64,000 bases of DNA from JSC-12 sp033764965. GTDB taxonomy: Bacteria; Cyanobacteriota; Cyanobacteriia; Leptolyngbyales; Leptolyngbyaceae. Positions 8,545 to 17,630 of this stretch are shown one piece after another. How positions within the stretch are numbered: position 1 is the stretch's first letter; each line of letters begins with the position of its first letter. Under the pieces are notes generated by a model. The model saw only the letters and a program-made list of their open reading frames with translations. It did not search any database and was not told the DNA's origin. Made by a program: the position numbers and the translations under genes. The stretch is from assembly GCA_033764965.1 (NCBI GenBank), contig JANRIN010000289.1, positions 62,001-126,000 of the forward strand. The letters are read 5' to 3'.

Positions 8545-10065
8545 TTATTTTCGGGTAGGCATATCGTAGCCAAATAAATTGGGGTTTACTTCGTCCAGGT
8601 TCAAGTCGGCTAAGCCGTATTCTGCCCAGCGCCGATCGACCAACTGAGCCGTATCTGGATCAGACTTGAGGGTTTCGCTCCAGGGGCGATCGCTTTCTGG
8701 ATACACCTTAGTCGTCGCGTCAATCCCCATGCGACTGCCTAATCCGGGTCTTTCGGTAGCAAAATCCAGGGAATCAAAGTGATTGTCTGGCAGGATGAAG
8801 ACATCTCGAACTGCGTCAACCTTGGAAGTGATTGCCCAAACCACCTGGCGGGGGTCGCGAATGTTAATGTCTTGATCCACGACAACGACAAATTTGGTGT
8901 AGTTGAATTGGGGTAAAGCCGTCCAGAAGGCTAAGGCGGCGCGACGAGCGTGACCCGGATAGGCTTTGTCAATGGAAATCACCGCAATTTTGTAAGACAA
9001 CCCTTCCATTGGCAGGAAGAAGTCCACAATTTCGGGCACTTGCTGCCGCAGAATCGGAGTGTAGATGCGATTCAGCGCGATCGCCATCATGGCATCTTCC
9101 TTGGGAGGACGACCGCTAAACGTCGTGAGATAAATTGGATGTTTGCGCTGGGTCAGACAGTGAAAATGCAGTAGGGGAGCCGCTTCATTCACGCCGCCGT
9201 AATAGCCCATGTGGTCGCCAGCCGGACCATCGATCGCCACCTCTCCCGGCGTAATTGTTCCTTCCAGCACAAATTCTGAATCCGCTGGCACTTCTAAATC
9301 AACGGTTTTGCACTTTGCCAGGTGAATGCCCTTACCGCCATACAATCCAGCAAATAGCCACTCCGACAAATCAACGGGTAAGGGGGTTGCGGCTGCCATG
9401 ATCACCAGCGGATCAACCCCTAGCGCGATCGCCACCTCCAGCTTTTTGCCCATCTCGGCAGCTTTGCGTAAGTGGCGGGTGGCTCCCCGCACCGATAACC
9501 ACTGTACCGTCATGGTATTTTTCGATTGCAGTTGCAGGCGGTACACCCCCACATTCACAATCTTCGTTTCCGGGTCTTTGGTAATCATCAAGCCCAGGGT
9601 GATCACTTTATTGGCATCACCAGGATAAACCCGCAGCAACGGCAGTTGAGTCAGATCCACCTCATCATCCTTGAGCACCACTTGCTGGCAGGGCGGAAAC
9701 AAGTCGCGATCGGGTTTTGCCTTGATCACATCAAACAGCGCTTTGCCCAATTCCACTGCTTGCGAGATTTTCTTGGGCGGACGAGGTTGATACAGTAAGG
9801 CTAATTTTCTGCCCAGGGTTTCCAGTTCTTCCGGGTGTTCCATATTCATTGCCCAGCACACCCGCTCTACAGTTCCCATCAGATTAACTGCAACCGGATA
9901 AGGCGACCCTTTCACGTTCTCAAACAGCAAAGCCGGTCCGCCACTTTGCAACATCCGATTCGCAATCTCGGCAATTTCGAGATCTGGGTCAACCAGGGCA
10001 GCAATGCGGCGAAGTTTGCCCTTCTGTTCTAGCAACTGAATGAATCCTTGAAGATCTCGCGCCAT
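8545..10065 (-). CDS. UbiD-family decarboxylase
   Basis: A 506-residue member of the prenylated-FMN-dependent UbiD family, full length. The start MARDLQGFIQLLEQKGKL and the internal GPAGDHMGYYGG and TTFSGRPPKEDAMM segments are characteristic. In proteobacteria UbiD decarboxylates 4-hydroxy-3-polyprenylbenzoate in ubiquinone synthesis; in cyanobacteria the homologue is linked to plastoquinone synthesis. It needs prenyl-FMN made by UbiX, which is not in this window. The gene is monocistronic by position, with 51 bases to the KefF-like gene and 77 to the oxidoreductase, both on the same strand. Confidence 0.9.
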   Translation of the reverse strand: MARDLQGFIQLLEQKGKLRRIAALVDPDLEIAEIANRMLQSGGPALLFENVKGSPYPVAVNLMGTVERVCWAMNMEHPEELETLGRKLALLYQPRPPKKISQAVELGKALFDVIKAKPDRDLFPPCQQVVLKDDEVDLTQLPLLRVYPGDANKVITLGLMITKDPETKIVNVGVYRLQLQSKNTMTVQWLSVRGATRHLRKAAEMGKKLEVAIALGVDPLVIMAAATPLPVDLSEWLFAGLYGGKGIHLAKCKTVDLEVPADSEFVLEGTITPGEVAIDGPAGDHMGYYGGVNEAAPLLHFHCLTQRKHPIYLTTFSGRPPKEDAMMAIALNRIYTPILRQQVPEIVDFFLPMEGLSYKIAVISIDKAYPGHARRAALAFWTALPQFNYTKFVVVVDQDINIRDPRQVVWAITSKVDAVRDVFILPDNHFDSLDFATERPGLGSRMGIDATTKVYPESDRPWSETLKSDPDTAQLVDRRWAEYGLADLNLDEVNPNLFGYDMPTRK

Positions 10066-10142
10066 GATGAAGCAATGTAAAGCGAACGTCTTCTATTATG
10101 GGGCGATCTGGAAGCAGATCTACAATCGTTAGTAAAGCCTCT

Positions 10143-12365
10143 TTACCAATCCCACTTCATGATTCCGACCAGGTCTCTTAAGAAATTGCTAGAGGTTTTC
10201 TCAGTTGGTAGGTTGAAGCCCAGCCCCTGTTGGTTCATGTGTTGCCGCAGTTGGGGCATGAGACGTTTGGCTGAAATATCAGAGGGTTTCACAGCAGCCA
10301 GTTGGGGTTGGGTGACTAACCAGCCTGCGGTTGCGCCTGCTGCCGCGCCGATGCTCCACTCGCTTTGATGGATGCGGGTCATGCCATTGGCGATGTGGGT
10401 CACGGCAATGCCTTTTCCGCCCACCAGAAGATTGTCGATGCCTTGGGGGATGAGTGCTTCCAGGGGAATCAGAGTGGGGCGAACCACATCTTCCATAACG
10501 GAAGCACTGGAGGCTTCCCCGTCTTTGTCGGTTTTGCGATAGCGACACCCGTGAATGTCGATGCTGTAGTGAATCCGGGCGATCGCGCTGGGGCTGAAAT
10601 CCCGTGCTTCCTGCATATCCCGCCGCAAATCCGCCTCTCGCACAGCAAATTCTCGCTGGTTGTATGCCCGCTGTCCCACGATCCGGCGACCTTCGCGAAT
10701 GTAGGGAGTCATGCTCAAGCCAGACAGCGTGTTCATGGGCGAATCCGTTCCCACCAGGTACGCCAGAGGCAATTCTTTACTGTGATGCTCCAGCAACCAA
10801 TGAGCAAACAACAGGGCATGGAATTCTGCGTGTTGCAGGGCTTCTAGTGACAGACCCCCCATCCAGTTTTGCCGCTGTCCGGATGTGTCCAGGGCTTCTG
10901 TATTGAGGATCAACGGCGGATCCATGAATTTCCAGTCATTGCCGCGATTCCAGTTGATGGCGGTGATGTCTCCTGGTTGGGGCGTGCTGGTGTAGGGATC
11001 ATCCGGTGCCGTACTCACGATCCGGCGGTAATTAAATACGCTGCGCCCAGTAAACACTGGAAACCCTTGCAAATCAAAATCGCTGCGATGTTCTTCTTTG
11101 GGATACACCGATTCCAGGGTTTCCAAGGTTTTGAGGCTGGCTCCCGCATCGTCGCGAATACCCAAAGCAAACGGATAGGTGAATGCCTGGGTGCAATCAG
11201 CGTTATCCCATCTGGAGGCGTTGCGTTCTCCGGTGGTGGCTAAGGAGTCGGAACCGAGGCGATAGGGAACTCGCGCCCAACCAATGAGTTCGTTGGTGTC
11301 TGTGGCATCGATTACAATCAGCCGTTTGCCGGGAGAAGCTTGAATTTTGAGCGGAATCTTTTCAAATTCGTTGTTACTCTCCCAGGCATACCAGGTGGGC
11401 AGTTCGCTAGACAGCCGTCCTTTGGGGATGTAATTGGGGTTGCGAGGAGTCCGGCGTACTGCATAAACGCTGGTAATCAGGCGACCAGTTGGATCGAATT
11501 CTGCCCCTTTGAAAGCGGTGGAATGGCTCCAACGGCTACCAGGGGCTTTGGCGGCAGAGGTTTTGAGCAGTTGCTCGGCAGCCGTGGCTCCAGCGTGGGG
11601 CGGGAAGCACAATAAACCAACCCAGCAGCTATTGATGTCGTTGACTTGCTTTCCAGCGGAAATACCGGTCCAGGCTGGTAGTTGCACGGGTTGACCTGCA
11701 ATCAGTTGCTTGAAGTTTGTCCAGCTTTGGGAGAAGGAGGCTTCCGATCGCATTTCCTGAGATTCGTCGAGCGCCGAAACTCCTTGGGAACTGATCTGCC
11801 CTCCCAACCAGGGCGTTAATTCAATCAGGCAAGTGACGGCACCGGATTGCATGGCATGGGACGCGGCAGCTACCCCACCCAAGGAGCCACCAATCACCAC
11901 CACATCACAGTTCCAGGTTTCCTGGGCGACTGGCAAAGGAGACAGTTGGGGACGGGCGATCGCCGCATTCAAAAAGTCCCCTGTGGAGAGAGTGTTGCTG
12001 GATATGGCAGGCGATCGTTGGGCGCTGGCGAATAATGCCCCCAACCCCTGACCTGCCAGAAAGCTAATGATGACGGCGGCAATGGTTAACAGCCACATGG
12101 GCTGACCCGCCAACCGTTGACGAGCCACGGCAAACACCCCCCGCTGCACAAAACCTCGAAGTTGCCCCAGCCATAATCGAGAACGTTGTTTTCCATGTCC
12201 AGCAGACGATCGCCGTCTATTTGTCCCTGGGCGCTGGGGCGATCGCAAGCCTGGACTGGTTGTAAAACTGGGTTGAGCCGCACCTCGCCGTTTTCGTCCT
12301 GGTTTTGGGTGAGGGTGTTGCCGACTGTTGACCCGAGCCGATGCCTGATATTTCACACCGAACAC
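10143..12365 (-). CDS. FAD-dependent oxidoreductase with N-terminal membrane anchor
   Basis: The frame codes for 740 residues. A membrane helix lies at about residues 90-112 and the FAD-binding Rossmann loop VVVIGGSLGGVAAASHA begins at about 155. The rest matches the large FAD_oxidored-type proteins, with conserved segments such as GGKGIAVTHIANGMTRIHQ near the C-terminus. Substrate unknown. The first 70-80 residues are rich in Arg, Pro and Ser and may not be translated: the frame begins with a GTG at 12365, and an ATG at 12098 would start directly at the membrane helix, giving 651 residues with a signal-anchor. The catalytic part would then face the periplasm or thylakoid lumen (inference). 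Confidence 0.8.
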   Translation of the reverse strand: MFGVKYQASARVNSRQHPHPKPGRKRRGAAQPSFTTSPGLRSPQRPGTNRRRSSAGHGKQRSRLWLGQLRGFVQRGVFAVARQRLAGQPMWLLTIAAVIISFLAGQGLGALFASAQRSPAISSNTLSTGDFLNAAIARPQLSPLPVAQETWNCDVVVIGGSLGGVAAASHAMQSGAVTCLIELTPWLGGQISSQGVSALDESQEMRSEASFSQSWTNFKQLIAGQPVQLPAWTGISAGKQVNDINSCWVGLLCFPPHAGATAAEQLLKTSAAKAPGSRWSHSTAFKGAEFDPTGRLITSVYAVRRTPRNPNYIPKGRLSSELPTWYAWESNNEFEKIPLKIQASPGKRLIVIDATDTNELIGWARVPYRLGSDSLATTGERNASRWDNADCTQAFTYPFALGIRDDAGASLKTLETLESVYPKEEHRSDFDLQGFPVFTGRSVFNYRRIVSTAPDDPYTSTPQPGDITAINWNRGNDWKFMDPPLILNTEALDTSGQRQNWMGGLSLEALQHAEFHALLFAHWLLEHHSKELPLAYLVGTDSPMNTLSGLSMTPYIREGRRIVGQRAYNQREFAVREADLRRDMQEARDFSPSAIARIHYSIDIHGCRYRKTDKDGEASSASVMEDVVRPTLIPLEALIPQGIDNLLVGGKGIAVTHIANGMTRIHQSEWSIGAAAGATAGWLVTQPQLAAVKPSDISAKRLMPQLRQHMNQQGLGFNLPTEKTSSNFLRDLVGIMKWDW

Positions 12366-12450
12366 GTCCTATGATTAACTGAACCGTTGTACCACAGCTA
12401 CTTAAGAATGTCGCAAGAATGTCGCAAAAAAAATCTTGAGGAGTTTGCCA

Positions 12451-13092
12451 ATGTCTTCTAACCAGCTTCAAAATATGCGTAGTGCCAGCTATGTGATTGA
12501 GCATGAGGTTGCTGCTCATAAACAGGAAGCATTTCGGAATTGGCAAAATGAGATTACGAAAGCGGCGAGTCAATCGGCAGGATATCAAGGAACCGATGTT
12601 TGCCCTCCAGTTGAAGAAGATGAGAAGTGGTATATTGTTGTGCATTTTGACTCGCCGGAGCATCTAAATCAGTGGTTGAATTCAGATGTTCGACGAGAAT
12701 TTGTGAAAACTGGAAAAGATATTTTTTCAACAACTAAGATCACTTACTATAAAACAGGCTTAGAACGCTGGTTCATCAACCAAAAAACTAATCCTCCTGC
12801 CTGGAAACAAATCATGGCAACTCTATTGGGACTTTATCCGACAGTGATGATTTTGCTGTTGGTGCAATCGGCTTTGAGCTTCATGCAGTCATTGCCTCGT
12901 GCGGATGCCATGCTGATCAGTAATTTTGCTTCTGTTTGTTTGCTGACCTGGTTTGTGATGCCTTCGGTTTCCCGATCGCTCAAGTTCTGGCTGCATCCAC
13001 CATCGCCAACGATCCACAATGACTGGATCGGTCTAGCCCTGATTGTGATTGCTCTGGGCATGATGCGATCGATTTTTGCTTTTGTAGCTTAA
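12451..13092 (+). CDS. Antibiotic-biosynthesis-monooxygenase-fold domain fused to membrane helices
   Basis: A 213-residue protein. Residues 1-100 resemble the dimeric ferredoxin-like ABM fold (ASYVIEHEVAAHKQEAFRNW, then WYIVVHFDSPEHLNQWL). Residues about 115-210 hold three hydrophobic segments. The ATG at 12451 has GAGGAG seven bases upstream, which decides the start over the TTG at 12436. ABM-domain membrane proteins of this layout are conserved in bacteria but their function is not known. It is divergent from the FAD oxidoreductase; the two share a short promoter region (12366-12450). Confidence 0.75.
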   Translation: MSSNQLQNMRSASYVIEHEVAAHKQEAFRNWQNEITKAASQSAGYQGTDVCPPVEEDEKWYIVVHFDSPEHLNQWLNSDVRREFVKTGKDIFSTTKITYYKTGLERWFINQKTNPPAWKQIMATLLGLYPTVMILLLVQSALSFMQSLPRADAMLISNFASVCLLTWFVMPSVSRSLKFWLHPPSPTIHNDWIGLALIVIALGMMRSIFAFVA

Positions 13093-13148
13093 ATGGTATG
13101 GGTCGGCACAGTTAATTACAGTGATGCGTCGGGTATGTTAGGCAACGC

Positions 13149-13185
13149 CGTAACGCACGAATAATTTTTACTGCGGTGCGTTACG
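13149..13185. repeat. Dispersed palindromic repeat
   Basis: Arms CGTAACGCAC (13149-13158) and GTGCGTTACG (13176-13185) are exact reverse complements. The following sequence up to about 13215 continues in the style of a known type of cyanobacterial intergenic repeat. It lies between two convergent genes. Confidence 0.6.
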
Positions 13186-13256
13186 CTATCGCCAACAGCA
13201 CCCTGCGGTTATGCCAAGTCTTTTGTTGCCAAGTTAATAATTAATACATTGGGGTG

Positions 13257-14399
13257 TCATTGGTCATTTGGATATTTCTGGCGGTACACTGCTCCAGGAG
13301 AGTGATCGGGATTAATTTCGATCACGAGATCTGCCCGTTCCAAGGTTGGACGAATGAAGAGTTCGGGATGCAACGCTTTCCAAAAGTATTCAACAAACGC
13401 CTCGATTTCAGCATCTGTCATTCCTGCCTTGCCGCTGGCTTTCATCCTGGCTTCCGCTTGTTTGCGCCATTGTTTGCTGAGGTGGTAATTGGGCAGATAC
13501 AATACCCACAGCCGATCCAATTTTTCCCAGAGGGGTAAATAATCTCGCAAACGACGATTGCAATCCTGGGCAAAAGCCCGATCGCTCAAGCTTTCGATCG
13601 GGGCAGGGGCAGAGTCAAAAACGCTTTCGTCCACAGGTTGCACGCCCACGAACCAGCCTTCAAACAACACGATGTCAATATCCTGAACCAGTTCGGGGGC
13701 AACTCGATCGCCCATGCCATTGCGGAGGGATTTGTCGAAGCGGGGAAGGGCGATCGAGCAATGGGCTGTGGGCTGACGCAGTTGATCCAGTACTTGAATG
13801 CCCACGTCTACATTATGGGTTCCCGGTGGTCCGCGCCAGATCAGTTGGGGAATGTGGGCTTGAAGTTGCACACGATCGGCGTAGGTTTTATACAAATCGT
13901 CCAGCGACCAACTCAAGGTTTTGTAACCCAAAGTTCGCAAAATAGCCGTTAGCATGATGCCCAAAGTCGTTTTGCCGCTGCCCTGCCCACCCAATACACC
14001 TTGAATCAGCGGACGGTGCAGGGCTTGCCGTTGCTGAATCAGGTGTTGCGCTAGAGGAAGCCACAGTTGCCACAGGGTTGTTAAGTGGTGCTCCGGATCT
14101 CCCAGGTGGCGATCGCACGTCTCACAAAATACTGAGTAGACCAACCGCAACATTTCCCCTCGTTGCTGAATTTGGCGCTTCACAGTGCTTGCCGTCATGC
14201 CAAAAGCTGCCGCCCGACCAGCATCGGTTAACTCCAATGGGGCGAGAGTCTGCCAGTCTGATTGGAGCGATCGTCCATCTAGCAAGGCTTTGAGGGTTTG
14301 GCGCAGAGAGTCTGAACTTTTAATCAAAGATTTACGCTGAATTTGTCTTCCATGCCTATAATGAGATGCCTTCAAGCCGTCACGCAATCCACCCGTCAA
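13257..14399 (-). CDS. glyK: D-glycerate 3-kinase (plant/cyanobacterial GLYK type)
   Basis: The frame has 380 residues. The P-loop GGQGSGKTT (about residues 137-145) and the downstream WSLDDLYKTY and WRGPPGTHNVD segments are those of GLYK, the P-loop kinase that phosphorylates D-glycerate to 3-phosphoglycerate, the last step of photorespiration. The frame begins with a TTG only three bases from the minC start, and no ATG lies before the conserved region, so the true start is uncertain; TTG codons at 14375 and 14327 are alternatives. The last codons and stop fall inside a TCATTGGTCATTTG repeat at 13257-13270, so the C-terminus has been set by a repeat. Confidence 0.85.
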   Translation of the reverse strand: MTGGLRDGLKASHYRHGRQIQRKSLIKSSDSLRQTLKALLDGRSLQSDWQTLAPLELTDAGRAAAFGMTASTVKRQIQQRGEMLRLVYSVFCETCDRHLGDPEHHLTTLWQLWLPLAQHLIQQRQALHRPLIQGVLGGQGSGKTTLGIMLTAILRTLGYKTLSWSLDDLYKTYADRVQLQAHIPQLIWRGPPGTHNVDVGIQVLDQLRQPTAHCSIALPRFDKSLRNGMGDRVAPELVQDIDIVLFEGWFVGVQPVDESVFDSAPAPIESLSDRAFAQDCNRRLRDYLPLWEKLDRLWVLYLPNYHLSKQWRKQAEARMKASGKAGMTDAEIEAFVEYFWKALHPELFIRPTLERADLVIEINPDHSPGAVYRQKYPNDQ

Positions 14400-14402
14400 T
14401 GT

Positions 14403-15242
14403 ATGCTTTCCGATAATCCCGTTCCCGCTTCTGAGCCAGCCACAACTGAATCAAGCCTGTTGGAATCCCTGGAGAATGGCAACGGCACCCAAACTTTGCC
14501 AGAGCGAGAACAGCAAGTTCGGCTCAAGAGTGAGGCGGGCAAGTTGCTTTTGCTGCTGCCCCCGGAAGGTGAATTGGTGGAGGATAATCCTGCCAGTAGC
14601 CTGAGTTGGACAGAGGTTTCGCAGCAGATTCGGCAACGGTTAAACTCTGGTGAACGCTTCTGGCAACCCGAAACGACAGTACATTTGATTGCTCGCGATC
14701 GCCTGCTGGATGGGCGACAGTTGCAAGAAATTGGGGATGCTTTGTCAGAAGCGCAGTTACGGCTGAAACGAGTGTTTACCAGTCGCCGCCAAACGGCGGT
14801 TGCTGCTGCCACTGCGGGCTATTCCGTGGAGCAACAATCGTCGATTACACAAATTAATCAGCCCACCGAAGCCCCTCAAGCATTAGCCGAACCGCTGTAT
14901 CTGCAAACCACGTTACGATCGGGGGGAGATGTGCGCCACAACGGAACGGTTGTCATCCTGGGCGATCTCAATCCAGGCAGTTCTGTGGTGGCAGATGGAG
15001 ATATTTTGGTGTGGGGACGGTTGCGCGGACTTGCCCACGCCGGAGCCAAAGGTAATGCCCGTTGTTTAATCATGGCATTGCAGATGGAGCCAACCCAACT
15101 GCGGATTGCGGATTTTGTTGCCCGTCCGCCGGAAGCCCCGCCTGCTGAGTACTACCCCGAAGTTGCCTACGTTACGCCTCAAGGTGCAATCCGAATTGCA
15201 CGAGCACTGGATTTTCAGCGATCGCAAACCACGGGCAGTTGA
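14403..15242 (+). CDS. minC: Septum site-determining protein MinC
   Basis: A 279-residue protein. The N-terminal half is variable, as in cyanobacterial MinC. The C-terminal MinC_C beta-helix domain is clear from about residue 175: LRSGGDVRHNGTVVILGDLN and DILVWGRLRGLAHAGAKG. MinC blocks FtsZ polymerisation away from mid-cell and is positioned by MinD and MinE. The ATG at 14403 is preferred; in-frame ATGs at 14352 and 14361 are possible but would overlap the divergent kinase frame. No minD or minE follows: the next genes are convergent ABC transporter genes. Confidence 0.88.
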   Translation: MLSDNPVPASEPATTESSLLESLENGNGTQTLPEREQQVRLKSEAGKLLLLLPPEGELVEDNPASSLSWTEVSQQIRQRLNSGERFWQPETTVHLIARDRLLDGRQLQEIGDALSEAQLRLKRVFTSRRQTAVAAATAGYSVEQQSSITQINQPTEAPQALAEPLYLQTTLRSGGDVRHNGTVVILGDLNPGSSVVADGDILVWGRLRGLAHAGAKGNARCLIMALQMEPTQLRIADFVARPPEAPPAEYYPEVAYVTPQGAIRIARALDFQRSQTTGS

Positions 15243-15320
15243 GAAGATGAAGTGTTGCCGTGGCATTCTGACAACATGCAGATTATTTTGATAACGCCCA
15301 ATTCAATTCAAACTCCAGCA

Positions 15321-16094
15321 TCAATATCCGCCTAAGCGTCCCCGCTGTTTGGCGATCCGTTCAGCTTGCTTGAAAAGGGCTAACCCGATCGCAAAATAAA
15401 TCCCCCCATTCAGGAAGGCGATTGCCAAATTGCCCCAGTTCAAGCCCTGACTCCGTGCCATCAAATCCCGCAGCACCCCGGCACCGGGAGTCATGGGCAG
15501 TAGCCAGCCCAACCATCGAGCCGGAATTCCCCAGGTTTCAACCGGCACTAGCATGGCAAGAAACAAGCCAAAGGGCAAAAATCCTAAAATCTGCTGCACT
15601 TGTTTGATCAGCAAAGACAGGGAACCCATGATCAAAGCAATGCCAAATGCGCCCAGGATGACGGTGATTAAAGGAAACAACAGCAACGGGGAAAAAGACA
15701 GCATCCGCCCTGTGACCGCCATCAGAATCAGCAAAATTCCGCAGATTTGAGTCAGGGTAATGGTTAACCGGGCAACGGCGCGAGTGAGAAAAATTTGGGC
15801 AGGACTGAAAGGAGACAAAAAGATTTGCTCTAACGTGCCCGTAAACGCCTCCTGCTGAAGCCCTCCAGCAATATCGGCAATGATGAAGGTGACCAGCGAC
15901 CACAGAGTATAGCCCACCACGATCGCATCTAGCCGATCGCCAAATTGAGCCGCTGGTCCAGCCGCATATTGAGTCGTGAGAAAGAACCCGTAAAAGGCAA
16001 CCGCGATGCCTAGAATTCCGGCAATGGAATCGATCGCAAACCGGCGCTGCTGGATCCATTGCCGCCTCAACTCTGCCCAAAAGATTTCAATCAT
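15321..16094 (-). CDS. ABC-2 type transporter permease
   Basis: A 257-residue membrane protein with about six hydrophobic segments, starting MIEIFWAELRRQWIQQRRF. The layout and the segment GGLQQEAFTGTLEQIFLSP are typical of ABC-2 export permeases. Its start overlaps the end of the ATPase gene by eight bases, so the two form one exporter. Substrate unknown; such pairs export polysaccharides, lipids or drugs. Confidence 0.85.
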   Translation of the reverse strand: MIEIFWAELRRQWIQQRRFAIDSIAGILGIAVAFYGFFLTTQYAAGPAAQFGDRLDAIVVGYTLWSLVTFIIADIAGGLQQEAFTGTLEQIFLSPFSPAQIFLTRAVARLTITLTQICGILLILMAVTGRMLSFSPLLLFPLITVILGAFGIALIMGSLSLLIKQVQQILGFLPFGLFLAMLVPVETWGIPARWLGWLLPMTPGAGVLRDLMARSQGLNWGNLAIAFLNGGIYFAIGLALFKQAERIAKQRGRLGGY

Positions 16095-17010
16095 GTTGCT
16101 CCCGCACCAGTTTCAAAAACACATCTGTTAAATTGGCTTGATCTTTTTGAATTTGTAGAATTGGCATCGGCTTGAGGATTTCCAAAACTTGATACAGCGT
16201 GAGTGCATCGGCAGCATGAATCGATCGTTCTGTGTGTAAATCAATTCCCAGGAACCGCAGCTTGCGAACTCTGGGGGCATCAATGGACTGTTCTGTTTCA
16301 ATCACGTAAGCACTACCAGAAAATTGCCGAATCAACTCATCGGTCGATTCCTCCGTGACAATTTCGCCCTTGTTGATAATCGCGACTCGATCGGACAATT
16401 CTTCTGCGATCGCCAATTGGTGTGTAGTTAGCAAAATCGCACAATTTTGTCGCACAATCTCTCGTACCAACCGTTTCACATCTTCCGTCGCCTCCACATC
16501 CAAGCCTAAAGTTGGTTCATCTAGCAGCAACAGCGCGGGTTGGTGCATCAGGGAAACCGCGATCGCCAACTTTTGCTGCATCCCGCGAGATAAGGATTGC
16601 ACCAAAGTTTTGCGCTTGTGAGTCAGGTTAAACTGTTCCAACAATTCTGCGGCTCGTTTGCGGGCAGCTTTCCGACTCATGCCGCGCAAAATGCCGAAAT
16701 ATTCCAGATTCTCTTCCGGCGTATAGCGCCAATACACATTGCGATTCCCTTCCAGCACTGCGCCCAGCAGTTTGAGGGTTTGGGGCTGGCGATGGGGATC
16801 ACGATCGCAAATTCGCACCCATCCAGCATCGGGACGAATCAATCCGGCAATCATTTTGATACTGGTGGTTTTTCCGGCTCCATTCGGACCTAAAAACGCC
16901 AGAATTTCCCCCTGCGATAACTTCAATGACACATCGCGCACAGCCGCCACTTCCTGCCCTTTTTCCCGGTAGGATTTTTTCAGATTACAAGCTTCTAAAA
17001 TGAACCCCAT
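16087..17010 (-). CDS. ABC exporter ATP-binding protein
   Basis: A 307-residue ATPase. Walker A is GPNGAGKTT at residues 41-49, the signature is QSLSRGMQQKLAIA (Arg in place of the usual second Gly, common in this DrrA-like group), and Walker B is LLLLDEPTLGLD. The C-terminal 80 residues form the accessory domain seen in ABC-2 ATPases. It is the first gene of a two-gene operon with the permease. A divergent DUF2358 gene starts 30 bases away. Confidence 0.9.
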   Translation of the reverse strand: MGFILEACNLKKSYREKGQEVAAVRDVSLKLSQGEILAFLGPNGAGKTTSIKMIAGLIRPDAGWVRICDRDPHRQPQTLKLLGAVLEGNRNVYWRYTPEENLEYFGILRGMSRKAARKRAAELLEQFNLTHKRKTLVQSLSRGMQQKLAIAVSLMHQPALLLLDEPTLGLDVEATEDVKRLVREIVRQNCAILLTTHQLAIAEELSDRVAIINKGEIVTEESTDELIRQFSGSAYVIETEQSIDAPRVRKLRFLGIDLHTERSIHAADALTLYQVLEILKPMPILQIQKDQANLTDVFLKLVREQHD

Positions 17011-17040
17011 GCCCTATCCCCATTCCCCAATGTCCCTTCT

Positions 17041-17484
17041 ATGCTAAACACTTCCTTGAGTTCTGAAGAGTACGCTGCCAAAGTTGAGCAAGCGATCGCG
17101 ATCCTCAAACACGACTTACCAACCCTGTTTCAATCCGATATTTCCTACGACATCTACAGCCAGGACATTTTTTTCAAAGATCCGGTAAACACCTTCAACG
17201 GCAAGTTTAACTACCGCATCATCTACTGGACATTACGCTTTCACGGTCGCCTATTCTTCACAGAACTGTTTTTTGACCTCCACGATGTTCACCAGGAGAG
17301 CAATACCACGATTCGCGCCGATTGGACTGTGCGGGGGACGCTGCGGTTACCCTGGAAACCAAAACTTTTGTTCAATGGCTTCTCGATTTACAGCCTCAAT
17401 GCTGATGCGCTAATTCACCAACACGTGGACACCTGGGATCGATCGCCCAGTGCCATTTTGCAACAATTCTGGCAGAAGAGTTAG
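17041..17484 (+). CDS. DUF2358 (NTF2-like) protein
   Basis: A 147-residue soluble protein of the DUF2358 family, which is conserved in cyanobacteria and plastids and adopts an NTF2-like cone fold. Recognisable segments are DISYDIYSQDIFFKDPVNTF and FFDLHDVHQE. No catalytic residues are established and no function is known. Intergenic sequence from 17485 to 17630 carries nothing recognisable. Confidence 0.8.
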   Translation: MLNTSLSSEEYAAKVEQAIAILKHDLPTLFQSDISYDIYSQDIFFKDPVNTFNGKFNYRIIYWTLRFHGRLFFTELFFDLHDVHQESNTTIRADWTVRGTLRLPWKPKLLFNGFSIYSLNADALIHQHVDTWDRSPSAILQQFWQKS

Positions 17485-17630
17485 TAGCTTGTTATGCCGC
17501 GCTGATTACGAGATTGGGCGATCGAGCTTATTCACAGTAAAGAACAATACACTCGCTCCAGACACATTTCTTTCTGTAAATTCACCCAAAGCATCTCGAC
17601 AATACCGTCTAGCAGCACATGAAAAAAGCC

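Noticed and set aside
10365..10847. A 160-residue plus-strand frame inside the FAD oxidoreductase gene
   Set aside because: The opposite strand codes for a conserved oxidoreductase; no independent start site or domain is seen.
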